Shown one piece after another: positions 48,434 through 60,010 of a stretch of 64,000 nucleotides of DNA. The notes under the pieces were generated by a model. That model ran no database searches, was not told the origin of the DNA, and was given only the letters and a program-made list of their open reading frames with translations. Each line of letters starts with the position of its first letter. Within the stretch, counting starts at the first letter, position 1. Position numbers and translations under genes: made by a program. The DNA comes from Chloroflexota bacterium. GTDB taxonomy: Bacteria; Chloroflexota; Anaerolineae; Caldilineales; Caldilineaceae. The stretch is taken from positions 124,001 through 188,000 of the forward strand of contig JAGWYN010000002.1 of assembly GCA_018969295.1 (NCBI GenBank), given 5' to 3'.

Positions 48434-50566
48434 ATGAGACACCCGCCAGCGAAGAGCCTGCCCCCGCCGCCAGAAAATCCATTGTCCGCTTTCACCCGCT
48501 CCTTTTTTGCCAGCTTCGACGCTGCGGTGCGGGAGACGGGGGGCGGCGACAGCCAGCTGCTGGAGGTGGAGCTGCCGGTTGCGCTGCACAGCCACTTCGG
48601 GTGCAGCCAGCTTCGGCTCACCTTTCGGGCGGGAGACCCTGCCGAGGCGGGCGAGCTGGTCGCACACGGCAGCCGTATTTTTGACCAGATGATGGCACTG
48701 CTCGCCCAGCGAGGAGCCTGCACGCTGCAGAGGGCCCCCGCCCGCCACCAGGGCGGCGAAGCCCTGCTGGCGGCGGTGCGTCCGACCAATGCGGCGATCA
48801 CCCGGCTGCGCATGCAGGAAGAGACGCAGAGGCTCTTCAGCTTTTCCTGGCGGATCACCTACCGTGCCGACGACAAGCGCCAGGAGATCTACACCGTCTG
48901 GCTGGATGAGACGGAACACCGGCAGGTGCAGCTGGCGGAGAGCGAGCTGGCGCAGCTGTTGGCCGATGCTGTGCCCGCGCTGCCCGAACACAACAACGAA
49001 GGGGAGGAGCCTCCTCTGAAACTGCCGCCGCTGACCCATCTGGTGCGTCTGTCGGAAAAGGCGCGGCGTTATGCGACCTATTACGCCGATGTGAAGTCAG
49101 TCGAGCACGAGGCTGAAATCTTGCCGCGTCTTTACAAAAATCTCAGCCGCCTGCTCACCTACTACCAGCAGCAGATCGACGAGATCCAGCCGCTGCACGA
49201 CCCGGAGGGCGAACGGCGGCGTCTGCTCGAAGCAGACTTGCAGCGCAAGATCGCCGAGGAGACCGAAAACCACCGGCTGCGCGTCGAGGTCGAGCTGGTT
49301 GGGTATGCCGTGTTCGAACTGCCGGTGGCGACGGCGGAACTGACCCTGAGCGCTGACCGCCACACGGTGGTCACGCGGGTTGAGTACGACCGGTACAGCG
49401 GGTCAATGCGCCGCCCGCGCTGCCAGAGCTGCGGAGAAGAAACGGCGGGCATCACGGTCGACGCCAGCGGCCATCTGACATGCGAACGCTGCACGCACCT
49501 GTGCAGTGGCTGCAACGGGCTCTTTTGTACGGGCTGTGGGGTTGCAGTCTGCCCGGTCTGCGGTGCAGAAAACTGTGCAAACTGCGGGCAATTGTGCTGG
49601 GCCTGTGGAGAGCAAGGCTGCGCCGCCCACCTCAGCAGCTGTCCGGTCTGCCAGGATGCCGTCTGCCACAGCTGCCAGGGGAGCTGTGCACGTTGCGCTG
49701 TGCGCCAGTGCAAGAGCCATCTGCGTGTGGACAGCGTCGCAGCTGCGCGCGGGGAGTCTGCCTTGATCTGCCCGCGCTGTGCTGTGCGCTGTCCAGGCTG
49801 CCAGCAGTACAGCGCCGAGTTCGACCTCTGTGCAGCCAGCGGCCAACGTTTCTGTCGCAGCTGTCTGGTGGTCTGCAGCCATTGTGGCCGGAGCGTCGGG
49901 CCTGGCTACTACGAACAGGCAGCGACGACCCGGCGTTTGGGAGGCGGGGGCACCCGCCGCCCCTACTGTCAAAGCTGTCTGCAGGAATGTCCGCTCTGCC
50001 GTCAGCTGGCCACCGACCTGGCTGGCTGCGCAGTCTGCGGCCACCTGGGCTGTGCGGCCTGTGTCGGGCAATGTGTGGTCTGCGAGCGTGCCCTCTGTGC
50101 TGCACACAGCATTGTGATCGCAGGGTGCGGGCATCACACCTGCCATCGCGACCTGGCCGAGTGTGGGGTCTGCCACGACCTACTCTGCCCGCAGTGTGCC
50201 CCGCGCTGTGGAAGCTGTGCAGCCCTGTACTGCGAGGGACACACGGCGGGCTGCAGACAGTGTGGCCAGCAGTATTGCAGCACCTGCGTCGAACGCAACG
50301 GATTTTGCGTCACCTGCCTGGCACTCGCGCACCAGGGAGCGGCTGCCGAGGGCTTGCCGCCTGGCTGGGAGCTCCCCGCCGAATTGCAGCCCCTGGCCCC
50401 GCACTACCGCTGGCAAGCGGCGAGCAACCGGCGGTATACCCTCTATCTGGGAGAAAAAGAGCTGGTAGGCGGAGCGGTTGTGGTCGTAGAGCACCAGACC
50501 GGGCGGGTCGTATGGGTGCGTCAGCTCAGCGTTTTGGAACGGCTGCGCGAGCGGATGGGTCTATGA
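48434..50566 (+). CDS. Cysteine-rich multi-zinc-ribbon protein, function unknown
   Basis: I do not recognise a named family for this 710-residue protein. Residues 1-320 are a soluble alpha/beta region with a helical, charged stretch around 210-280. Residues about 329-627 hold 57 cysteines, nearly all in CxxC pairs with interspersed His, consistent with ten or more zinc-ribbon, B-box or RING-like knuckles, or with iron-sulfur sites. The last 85 residues are a small alpha/beta tail without Cys. There is no signal peptide or membrane helix. Its stop overlaps the start of a radical SAM gene (ATGA), so the two proteins are made together. Confidence 0.72.
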   Translation: MRHPPAKSLPPPPENPLSAFTRSFFASFDAAVRETGGGDSQLLEVELPVALHSHFGCSQLRLTFRAGDPAEAGELVAHGSRIFDQMMALLAQRGACTLQRAPARHQGGEALLAAVRPTNAAITRLRMQEETQRLFSFSWRITYRADDKRQEIYTVWLDETEHRQVQLAESELAQLLADAVPALPEHNNEGEEPPLKLPPLTHLVRLSEKARRYATYYADVKSVEHEAEILPRLYKNLSRLLTYYQQQIDEIQPLHDPEGERRRLLEADLQRKIAEETENHRLRVEVELVGYAVFELPVATAELTLSADRHTVVTRVEYDRYSGSMRRPRCQSCGEETAGITVDASGHLTCERCTHLCSGCNGLFCTGCGVAVCPVCGAENCANCGQLCWACGEQGCAAHLSSCPVCQDAVCHSCQGSCARCAVRQCKSHLRVDSVAAARGESALICPRCAVRCPGCQQYSAEFDLCAASGQRFCRSCLVVCSHCGRSVGPGYYEQAATTRRLGGGGTRRPYCQSCLQECPLCRQLATDLAGCAVCGHLGCAACVGQCVVCERALCAAHSIVIAGCGHHTCHRDLAECGVCHDLLCPQCAPRCGSCAALYCEGHTAGCRQCGQQYCSTCVERNGFCVTCLALAHQGAAAEGLPPGWELPAELQPLAPHYRWQAASNRRYTLYLGEKELVGGAVVVVEHQTGRVVWVRQLSVLERLRERMGL

Positions 50567-51402
50567 ACGCCGCAGCAGAGGCTGTCGAAAGGGCGGCCCG
50601 CCATCTGAGCGACTGCCATCTCTGCCCTCACCATTGTGGGGAGCGGCGGGCAGAGGAGCGCAACGGGGTGGCCCAGGGGGTCTGTCGTGTCGGGCAGCAG
50701 AGCTACGTAGCCAGCGAAATGTTGCATTGCGGGGAGGAAATGCTGCTGCAGCCGGCGCACGCCATCTTTTTCAGCGGGTGTACGGCCCGCTGCACCTTTT
50801 GTGTGGCGGCCCGCTTTGCATTTCACCCGGGCTATGGTGTGCCGGTCACGGCGGCGCAGCTGGCGCAGCGCATCCTGCAGCGGCAGGCGGAGGGTGCGCG
50901 TTCGGTCTGTTTTATCGGCGGCGACCCGGCCCCCCACATCCCGCTGATCGTGGCGACGCTGGCCGAGCTCGGTGCCCGGCGCCAGATCCCAGCGGTTTTC
51001 AACAGCAATTTCTACCTCACCTCGGCTGCACTTGACCTGCTTGCAGGGAGCATCGACCTGTATCTGCCCGACCTGAAATTTGGGCCAGCGGTGGGGCCAG
51101 CCAGCTGTGGGGAAAGGCTGGGTGGCATGCCTGGCTACTGGGAGGTAGTGACACAGGCGATCGACTACGGGCTGGCGCAGGGCAAGCGGGTGATTGTGCG
51201 CCATCTGCTGATGCCCGGCCACTTTGAGTGCTGCACCCTGCCGGTCTTGACGTGGCTGGCCAGCCGGCCGGCGTTGGAAGTGAGCCTGCTGACGCAGTAC
51301 CTGGCCCCTGCCAGATCCCGCAGCGCGCCGACAGGGGCGCTCCACATCGAGGAGCTGCAGGCAGCTCGCCAGCTGGCAAAGCACCTGCGGCTGGTCCAGT
51401 GA
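50563..51402 (+). CDS. Radical SAM enzyme, PflA-like
   Basis: A 279-residue radical SAM enzyme. The 4Fe-4S site is Cys73, Cys77 and Cys80 (SGCTARCTFC). An extra N-terminal Cys set (C18, C21, C25, C41) is like that of PflA-like enzymes with a CxxC...C auxiliary region. GGDPAPH matches the SAM-binding GGE strand with Asp in place of Glu. YLPDLKFG is the usual Asp/Lys strand. No glycyl-radical enzyme or MEMO-like partner is nearby; the only linked gene is the Cys-rich protein it overlaps. The substrate is unknown and may be that protein. Confidence 0.82.
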   Translation: MNAAAEAVERAARHLSDCHLCPHHCGERRAEERNGVAQGVCRVGQQSYVASEMLHCGEEMLLQPAHAIFFSGCTARCTFCVAARFAFHPGYGVPVTAAQLAQRILQRQAEGARSVCFIGGDPAPHIPLIVATLAELGARRQIPAVFNSNFYLTSAALDLLAGSIDLYLPDLKFGPAVGPASCGERLGGMPGYWEVVTQAIDYGLAQGKRVIVRHLLMPGHFECCTLPVLTWLASRPALEVSLLTQYLAPARSRSAPTGALHIEELQAARQLAKHLRLVQ

Positions 51403-51440
51403 GCCGGCGAGCGCAAGGTCCCTGCTCGGCGGCCGGCGTC

Positions 51441-52595
51441 TCACCGCCTGCGTTTCACCTGGTCGGCAAAACGCGCAAAGAGCAGATCCGCGTCATGTGG
51501 CCCTGGGCTGGCTTCGGGGTGGTACTGCACGCAAAAGACAGGGCGGTCGATCAACCGCAACCCTTCGACTGTGCCGTCGTTCAAGTTGCGATGGGTCACG
51601 ACGACACCGGGGGGCAGCGTGTGCTCGTCGACTGCATAGTTGTGGTTTTGTGCTGTGATTTGGACATTCGAGACATCGATGTCGCTGACCGGCTGATTTC
51701 CCCCATGGTGGCCAAATTTGAGCTTGTAGGTGCGGGCCCCCAGTGCCAGACCGATGATCTGGTGGCCCAGACAGATGCCGAACATTGGGATCCCACTCTC
51801 CAGCAGTTCGCGGACGGCAGCGGCAGCATAGGGGACAGCGGCTGGATCGCCCGGCCCGTTGCTCAGAAAAATGCCGTCGGGGCGCATGGCCAGCACATCG
51901 CTGGCCGCCGTCGTGGCAGGCACCACGGTGACGCGTACCCCGTGGCTGGTGAGACGGCGCAGAATATTTTGTTTGATCCCAAAATCGTAGGCGACCACCC
52001 AAGGGCGCTTCTCGTCGGGCTGGGCTGCTCCTGTCGCATGGTGGGTGCGGCCTGCTGAAACCGGCGTCCACTCGACGCGCGTCCCGTCGACCCAGTTGTA
52101 CGGCTCCCCGCAGGTGACCTCTTGCACCAGGTCACGGCCATCCAGTCCGGGCCAGGAGCGAGCCAGGGTCAGGAGCGCCTCGGCGCTGTGCGAGCCGTCG
52201 GTGCAGAGCGCGCCATGCTGCACCCCGCTCTCACGCAGGCGACGGGTCAATGCCCGCGTGTCGACCTCGCTGATCCCGGGCACGCTGTGCCGTTCCAGAT
52301 AGTCGTGGAGGGTTGCATGGGCACGCCAGTTGGAGACAACCTGGCTCACCTCGCGCACAATCAACGCTGTGACCTGCGGCTGGTCGCTTTCGACATCCTC
52401 CGGGTTGACGCCGGTGTTGCCAATATGCGACAGGGTCATGCAGACCATCTGTCCTCGATACGAGGGGTCGGTGAGGATCTCCTGATAGCCGGTCAGGCTG
52501 GTGTTGAAGACCACCTCCCCCACGACCGTCTTCGCAGCCCCGAAGGATTCCCCTTCGTAGATAGAGCCGTCCTGCAAAACAAGTAGCGCCTTCAC
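51441..52595 (-). CDS. carA: Carbamoyl-phosphate synthase small subunit
   Basis: A 384-residue glutaminase subunit that passes ammonia to CarB for arginine and pyrimidine synthesis. The class I amidotransferase triad is visible in GICLGHQ (Cys) and HPEASPG (His, Glu). The N-terminal LQDGSIYEGESFG and FNTSLTGYQEILTDPSY are CarA-specific. The GTG at 52595 has GGAGAAGG upstream and the homologous start. carB is not adjacent: the neighbour is the radical SAM gene on the other strand. It is divergent from secA. Confidence 0.96.
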   Translation of the reverse strand: MKALLVLQDGSIYEGESFGAAKTVVGEVVFNTSLTGYQEILTDPSYRGQMVCMTLSHIGNTGVNPEDVESDQPQVTALIVREVSQVVSNWRAHATLHDYLERHSVPGISEVDTRALTRRLRESGVQHGALCTDGSHSAEALLTLARSWPGLDGRDLVQEVTCGEPYNWVDGTRVEWTPVSAGRTHHATGAAQPDEKRPWVVAYDFGIKQNILRRLTSHGVRVTVVPATTAASDVLAMRPDGIFLSNGPGDPAAVPYAAAAVRELLESGIPMFGICLGHQIIGLALGARTYKLKFGHHGGNQPVSDIDVSNVQITAQNHNYAVDEHTLPPGVVVTHRNLNDGTVEGLRLIDRPVFCVQYHPEASPGPHDADLLFARFADQVKRRR

Positions 52596-52759
52596 GGTTT
52601 GTTGCCTTCTCCCCAATGTGAACGGATCGATCCCAGTGGCCCTTATGGTACCGCAGGCCAGTGCGATCCGAAAAAGAACGCCCAAGAATCGGCGTACAAA
52701 TCTGGACAAGATGGGTCTGAGCCTGCAAAGTGTCCTACTTTCCAGCCAGCATTGCCAAA

Positions 52760-52787
52760 TTGACCCTGTTTCATTCCATGATAGAAT
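52760..52787 (+). promoter_or_regulatory. secA promoter
   Basis: TTGACC (52760-52765) and TAGAAT (52782-52787) with a 16-bp spacer are a good sigma-70 match. Transcription would begin near 52795, leaving a 60-nt leader to the ATG at 52856. Confidence 0.65.
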
Positions 52788-52855
52788 ACAAGCTGCAAAA
52801 TCGACCGGCAAGCAACCGTGCGGTCGTTCGCAGCAATCGAGGTCAACAAAGCAAT

Positions 52856-55809
<2,954 letters not shown>

Positions 55810-55810
<1 letters not shown>

Positions 55811-56661
55811 TGAACGAAGAGACTGAGCAGGAGAAAGATCCCCTGCTCACCGTCACAGAATACTGCCAGCTGGCGCCGGGTTTCCCCACCCGGCGTTACA
55901 GGTACGGGCCACATCCCAGCCAATTTGCCGACCTCTTTCTGCCGGCCACAGCAGGCCCCTCACCGCTGGTGGTGTTGGTGCATGGCGGCTGCTGGCAGGC
56001 CGCCTATGGGTTGGAGCCGCTGGGCCAGCTGGCTGCGGCGCTGGCTGCGCGAGGTGTGGCCGTCTGGAGTATCGAGTACCGGCGCGTTGGGGACGAGGGA
56101 GGCTGGCCGCAGACGCTGCAGGATGTGGCTGCGGCCAGCGATTTCCTGCCGACGGTAGCCGCCGATCACGGGCTTGACTTGCAGCGCGTGGTCGCAGTGG
56201 GCCATTCGGCCGGCGGCCAGCTGGCGCTGTGGCTGGCAGGCCGGCGCCGGTTGGCGGCCGGCACCTTGCTCTTTCACCCGGCGCCACTGGCAGTGCAGGG
56301 TGTCCTCTCGCTGGCGGGCATCCCGGACCTGCGCCATGCTGCCGAGCAGCGGGTCTGTGGCGACGCAGTGGTCCAGCTGCTGGGCGGCACACCTGCCAGC
56401 GTCGCCGACCGCTACGACGCAGCATCACCGGCTGCGCTCACCCCGCTGGGGGTGCCCCATGTCCACATCCACGGCCAGCAGGATACCCTGGTGCCGCTCG
56501 ACCTGGTTGCCGCGTATGTCAAGCAGGCACAAGCCCAAGGGGACCCAGCCCGGCTGACGGTGCTGCCCGCTGCCGGCCACTTTGACTTGGTCGCAGCCCA
56601 CACACCCGCCGGCATGCGGGTCGTGGACGAGGTGCTCCGACAGGTCTTTCTGCCCGTCTGA
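55810..56661 (+). CDS. Alpha/beta hydrolase (esterase/kynurenine formamidase-like)
   Basis: A 283-residue hydrolase with oxyanion motif LVHGGCW near residue 58 and nucleophile elbow GHSAGG. The acid/base partners are in HGQQDTLVP and AAGHFDLV. The HGGCW form is typical of kynurenine formamidase and short acyl-ester hydrolases. It overlaps secA by one base, so its translation is coupled to SecA; a functional link to export is not evident. It has no signal peptide. Confidence 0.87.
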
Positions 56662-56759
56662 CAGCCACTGCGGCGCGCCGAACTCCTGCAGTCTGTGGCC
56701 GCACCTCCTGGCTCTGTCTGGCTCTGTCCCTGCGCTCCCCCCCTTCCAAAAGGCCAGAA

Positions 56760-56963
56760 TCACTGCGAGCGGACACACCGGAACCCGTTGAAGTCGAGGT
56801 CCAGAGGACGGGGAGGAAGAGCGGACCGGAGGGCGGAGCGCACGTCGCCGACAAAGTCAAAGCTGACCCACGACTCGCCCCGCAGCACACGATATATAAG
56901 TGTGAAGCTGACTGCCAGTGCACACACTGCCAGCACAAGGGGCGAGAGCCACATACGGCGCAT
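56760..56963 (-). CDS. Small membrane protein with FGE-like C-terminal tail
   Basis: A 67-residue frame with AAAGGAGA 10 nt before its ATG. It has one N-terminal membrane helix (residues 5-24). The tail ending in DFNGFRCVRSQ looks like the last strand of formylglycine-generating-enzyme/SUMF1 domains. The catalytic part of that domain is absent, so this may be a decayed remnant joined to a membrane anchor, or a real small protein. Its neighbours give no clue. Confidence 0.45.
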   Translation of the reverse strand: MRRMWLSPLVLAVCALAVSFTLIYRVLRGESWVSFDFVGDVRSALRSALPPRPLDLDFNGFRCVRSQ

Positions 56964-57353
56964 AGGACGCGTCTCCTTTGGGGAACACCACGCAGCGCCT
57001 CCATCGCCCGTGTCCCCTGTAGCGTCTGGTGGCCCGTGCGGGGGGTGGGTGGGCAGTGCGGACGACAGAGCCGATCAGGAAACCTGTTCGACACGGGGCC
57101 AGATCGCGGGGGGGCTCGCTATCGGGCAAAATTTCTGTTATACTGAAAATGTAAGAAGATGGTGAGAGGGCCTAGGGGGGTCAGGCAGGCTCCTGGTGTC
57201 AGCGGCGGGGCTGGGGCTGGTAGCAGGGGAAGATGTGTGATCCTTCTGGCCAGCGTACGGTCATCGTCCGCGTCGTCCTCCTTTCTTCTGAGGGAGGGCG
57301 ATGGCTCTGGTGGCCCGCTTTTCCGGTCAACGGCGACCGAGAGGAGGGATGCC
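56964..57353. other. Intergenic region before the rhodanese lipoprotein
   Basis: About 390 bp without a convincing gene. It contains the divergent 5' region of the small minus-strand gene, an extended -10 at 57136-57144, and about 200 nt of G-rich leader for the lipoprotein gene. No riboswitch class is recognised. Confidence 0.5.
57136..57144 (+). promoter_or_regulatory. Extended -10 promoter of the rhodanese lipoprotein
   Basis: TGTTATACT is an extended -10 with no good -35. Transcription from about 57151 gives a 200-nt leader before the ATG at 57354. Confidence 0.5.
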
Positions 57354-58631
57354 ATGACACGCACCGTGTGGCGAATATTCTTCATTCTGTGTATCTTGTG
57401 GACATTGGCAGGCTGCCAGACGAGGCAGGCAGAGGAGGGGGTACCTACGGCAGATGTACTGCGGGGCCCCTACGAAGCTCCTGCACTGGCGGGAGAGGGG
57501 CGCTTTGCGCTCTACGGCTGGGAGGTAGTGGCGGCAGAGGCGCAAGCAGCCAAGCTGGCGGCGCAGACTGCGGCCAGTTCCAGAGCGGAGGTGTTGCGGG
57601 GCCCCTACGAAGCTCCTGCACTGGCGGGAGAGGGGCGCTTTGCGCTCTACGGCTGGGAAGTGGTGGCGGCAGAAGCGCAGGGGGGCCTCGGAGAAATTGC
57701 GACTGCCGACGTCTTGCGCACACCCTACGACGCACCGGGGCTGTGGACGGCTGTGCCGGCAGACGAGCTGGCTGGCTATGTCCATCCTGAGCTGCTGGTC
57801 ACCACCGAATGGCTGGCCACCCATCTGGGCGAGCCTGGTCTGCGCGTGATCGACGTGCGCCGCCCGACTGGGGTCGCCAACTTTGCAGTCGCCCATATTC
57901 CCACTGCGCAGTACCTTGACCTGATCGTCGACCTGATGGACCACGATCCCAGCCGGGTGGCGCTCGACCTGATCGAGGCGGAGCCTTTTGCGGCGCTGAT
58001 GGGCCGGCTGGGGATTGCCAACGACTCGACCGTGGTTGTCTACGATGCGGAAGGGGGGACGGCGGCGGCGACGTTGTGGTGGGCGCTGCGCTACTATGGG
58101 CACACAGACGTCCATCTGCTCAACGGCGGGCTGGTGAAATGGCTGCTCGAAGGTCGGGAGACGACCTATGCAGCCACGACCTATGCGCCCTCTGTCTACA
58201 CCGTCCAGGTTCATCCCGAGCTGCTGGCGACAGCAGCGGATGTTGCTGCTGCGCAGGAAGACCCGACGGCCTTCCTGGTCGATGCTCGCCCGCTGGAGAC
58301 CTACACAGGGGAGAGCTGTCTGTCGGCTGCCCCGCGTGCCGGTCATGTGCCTGGTTCGCACACGCTGCCGGCGCGCTGGCAGATCGACCCGCAGCGCAAG
58401 ACCCTTCTGCCGGGCGAACAGCTGGCGGTCACGCTGGCGATGATGGGCATCTCGCCTGAACAGCGGGGGATCACCTATTGTGGCAACGGGCAGCTGGCAG
58501 CCTTCGATGCGCTGCTCCTCTCTCTGATGGGCTACGACCAGGTTGCAGTCTACGACAGTGGCTGGCTGGAGTGGGGCACCCTCCCCGAGATGACTGTAGA
58601 GACCGGCTGCCCGGAGTGTGAACCGATGTAG
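57354..58631 (+). CDS. Lipoprotein with tandem rhodanese domains and duplicated N-terminal motif
   Basis: A 425-residue exported sulfurtransferase-like lipoprotein. The lipobox ends at Cys21 (LWTLAGC). Residues about 33-140 contain a motif beginning LRGPYEAPALAGEGRFALYG twice, with a degenerate third start (LRTPYDAPGLW). Two rhodanese domains follow (about 150-280 and 290-425). The active-site Cys376 in YCGNGQLA is in the second domain; the first lacks Cys, as in two-domain thiosulfate or mercaptopyruvate sulfurtransferases. GAGGAGGG lies just before the ATG. It should act on the cell surface. Confidence 0.85.
   Translation: MTRTVWRIFFILCILWTLAGCQTRQAEEGVPTADVLRGPYEAPALAGEGRFALYGWEVVAAEAQAAKLAAQTAASSRAEVLRGPYEAPALAGEGRFALYGWEVVAAEAQGGLGEIATADVLRTPYDAPGLWTAVPADELAGYVHPELLVTTEWLATHLGEPGLRVIDVRRPTGVANFAVAHIPTAQYLDLIVDLMDHDPSRVALDLIEAEPFAALMGRLGIANDSTVVVYDAEGGTAAATLWWALRYYGHTDVHLLNGGLVKWLLEGRETTYAATTYAPSVYTVQVHPELLATAADVAAAQEDPTAFLVDARPLETYTGESCLSAAPRAGHVPGSHTLPARWQIDPQRKTLLPGEQLAVTLAMMGISPEQRGITYCGNGQLAAFDALLLSLMGYDQVAVYDSGWLEWGTLPEMTVETGCPECEPM
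57461..57680 (+). repeat. Two 85-bp direct repeats inside the rhodanese lipoprotein gene
   Basis: Positions 57461-57545 and 57596-57680 match with about three differences, at an offset of 135 bp. They encode the repeated GPYEAPALAGEGRFALYGWEV motif. Near-identity suggests a recent internal duplication or gene conversion. Confidence 0.9.
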
Positions 58632-58636
58632 CCGGC

Positions 58637-58676
58637 GGCCCCAGACGCACGATCGGTTCGGTCGTGCGTTCTGGGC
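58637..58676. terminator. Hairpin between convergent genes
   Basis: GGCCCCAGACGCACGA and TCGTGCGTTCTGGGCC pair with one mismatch/bulge around a 8-9 nt loop. It lies between the convergent stops of the lipoprotein and LarA-like genes. Confidence 0.65.
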
Positions 58677-58681
58677 CAGCC

Positions 58682-60001
58682 CTACACTTCAGCCATCGTC
58701 CAGGGCTGCAGCAGCCGTCCGGCGGCGTCGAACTCCACTTCTACCTCGCGCACCAGACGCAGGTGAGGGTTGGCTTCGATCTCTGGGCGCAAGTTGGGGC
58801 TGGCCCAGAGCTGGCGCAGCTTGCTGGTGTTGTGGATCCAGACCCAGCGGGCCTGTTCTGGCGGTTCTCCGCAGCCGTGCAGCGCGACTTCCAGTGCCCG
58901 GCGGTCATCCGCCATCGTGATCGGCACGTTGACCCGCTGCATTCCAAAAATGCCGGAGGTCACCGAGTTGGTATAGGTCGAGAGCCAGTCGATGCGGTTG
59001 ACGGCCCGCAGCGTCGTCACGTTGCCGAGCCCAATCCCTGCTGCGTTGCCGTGGCTCTCTTCAGCGATGTCGAGCACCGCGATCACCGCCACGTCCGGGC
59101 TGTGGGTCTCCGGCGTGCGCGGGATCAGGATGCGTCCGACAACGTTGGTGTCCATGCCGGTACCGCTGAAATTTTTGCCGATCTCCTGGATGACCAGCAC
59201 GTCGATGGCAGCGAAGGGCAAGCTCGGCATCAGAGCGCGTGCCTGTTCGAGCAGAGCGGTCTCCGCCTCGGCGCCGATTTCATCTGCGGAGAGGAGATGG
59301 ACCTGGGCGGTTTCGCCGAAAGCATTTTCCAGCAGGGCGACGCCGCCCACCAGGTTGGTGTGGGCCGCGTACAAGCGGGCGGCCGGTGCTAGAAAGCGCA
59401 CAAAGCCGCGACCGCCGTAGAGATGGATGCGTTGGGCGCCGGTCTCCTTGCCCATGCCGATCACGGCCATCTTGGCCAGCCCACTTTCGATCGAACCGTG
59501 AAAATCAGTGTGTGGTTTGATGCGGTTGACCAACAGCGTGGCGTCGGCTGCGGCGGCGTTGGCGTCCTGGTAAAGAGCAGGGCCATCGGGCAGGCGGCCA
59601 ATCTCCTTGACCTCCATCGTAGCCAGGATCTCGGCCCCCACACGCTCGGGTGTCACCCCCAGGCTGGCCAACATTTCCACCTGTCCAGCGGCAGTCGCAC
59701 CTCCGTGGCTGCCCATGGCTGGAAAGACAAAGGGGTCAGCGCCAGCCGCACGGAGAGCCTCCACGACAGTCCGCACGACAACCGGGAGGTTGCTGATCCC
59801 ACGGCTTCCAGCGCCGACAGCCACACGCATGCCGGGCCGAATCTGCCGCATGGGGCGGCTGCCCGCAAGAGCTGCCCGCACTGCGGCGGGCACATCGTCG
59901 ATGCGTGCGGCGGCAAAGGTCTGTTCCAGCTCCAGCAGACGCTGTGGCAGCGCAGCAGGGAAGCGCAGGCTGGCAATCTGTTCGGCAAGTTTCGTGTTCA
60001 T
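58682..60001 (-). CDS. LarA-like (DUF2088) racemase-family protein
   Basis: A 439-residue protein of the nickel-pincer LarA superfamily (DUF2088). AVGAGSRGISNL and AMGSHGGAT correspond to the N-terminal domain loops, and RIKPHTDFHGSIESGLAKM carries His and Lys residues near the cofactor site. LarA homologues racemise or epimerise 2-hydroxy acids, including aldonates. It is the last gene of a four-gene operon with an HPS/KGPDC-like enzyme, 9 bp away. The larB, larC and larE genes for cofactor synthesis are not in the window. Confidence 0.8.
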   Translation of the reverse strand: MNTKLAEQIASLRFPAALPQRLLELEQTFAAARIDDVPAAVRAALAGSRPMRQIRPGMRVAVGAGSRGISNLPVVVRTVVEALRAAGADPFVFPAMGSHGGATAAGQVEMLASLGVTPERVGAEILATMEVKEIGRLPDGPALYQDANAAAADATLLVNRIKPHTDFHGSIESGLAKMAVIGMGKETGAQRIHLYGGRGFVRFLAPAARLYAAHTNLVGGVALLENAFGETAQVHLLSADEIGAEAETALLEQARALMPSLPFAAIDVLVIQEIGKNFSGTGMDTNVVGRILIPRTPETHSPDVAVIAVLDIAEESHGNAAGIGLGNVTTLRAVNRIDWLSTYTNSVTSGIFGMQRVNVPITMADDRRALEVALHGCGEPPEQARWVWIHNTSKLRQLWASPNLRPEIEANPHLRLVREVEVEFDAAGRLLQPWTMAEV

Positions 60002-60010
60002 CGTGCCCTC

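Noticed and set aside
57461..57680. The 85-bp direct repeats as possible insertion-element target or mobile unit.
   Set aside because: They stay in frame, encode a repeated protein motif, and have no terminal inverted repeats or transposase.
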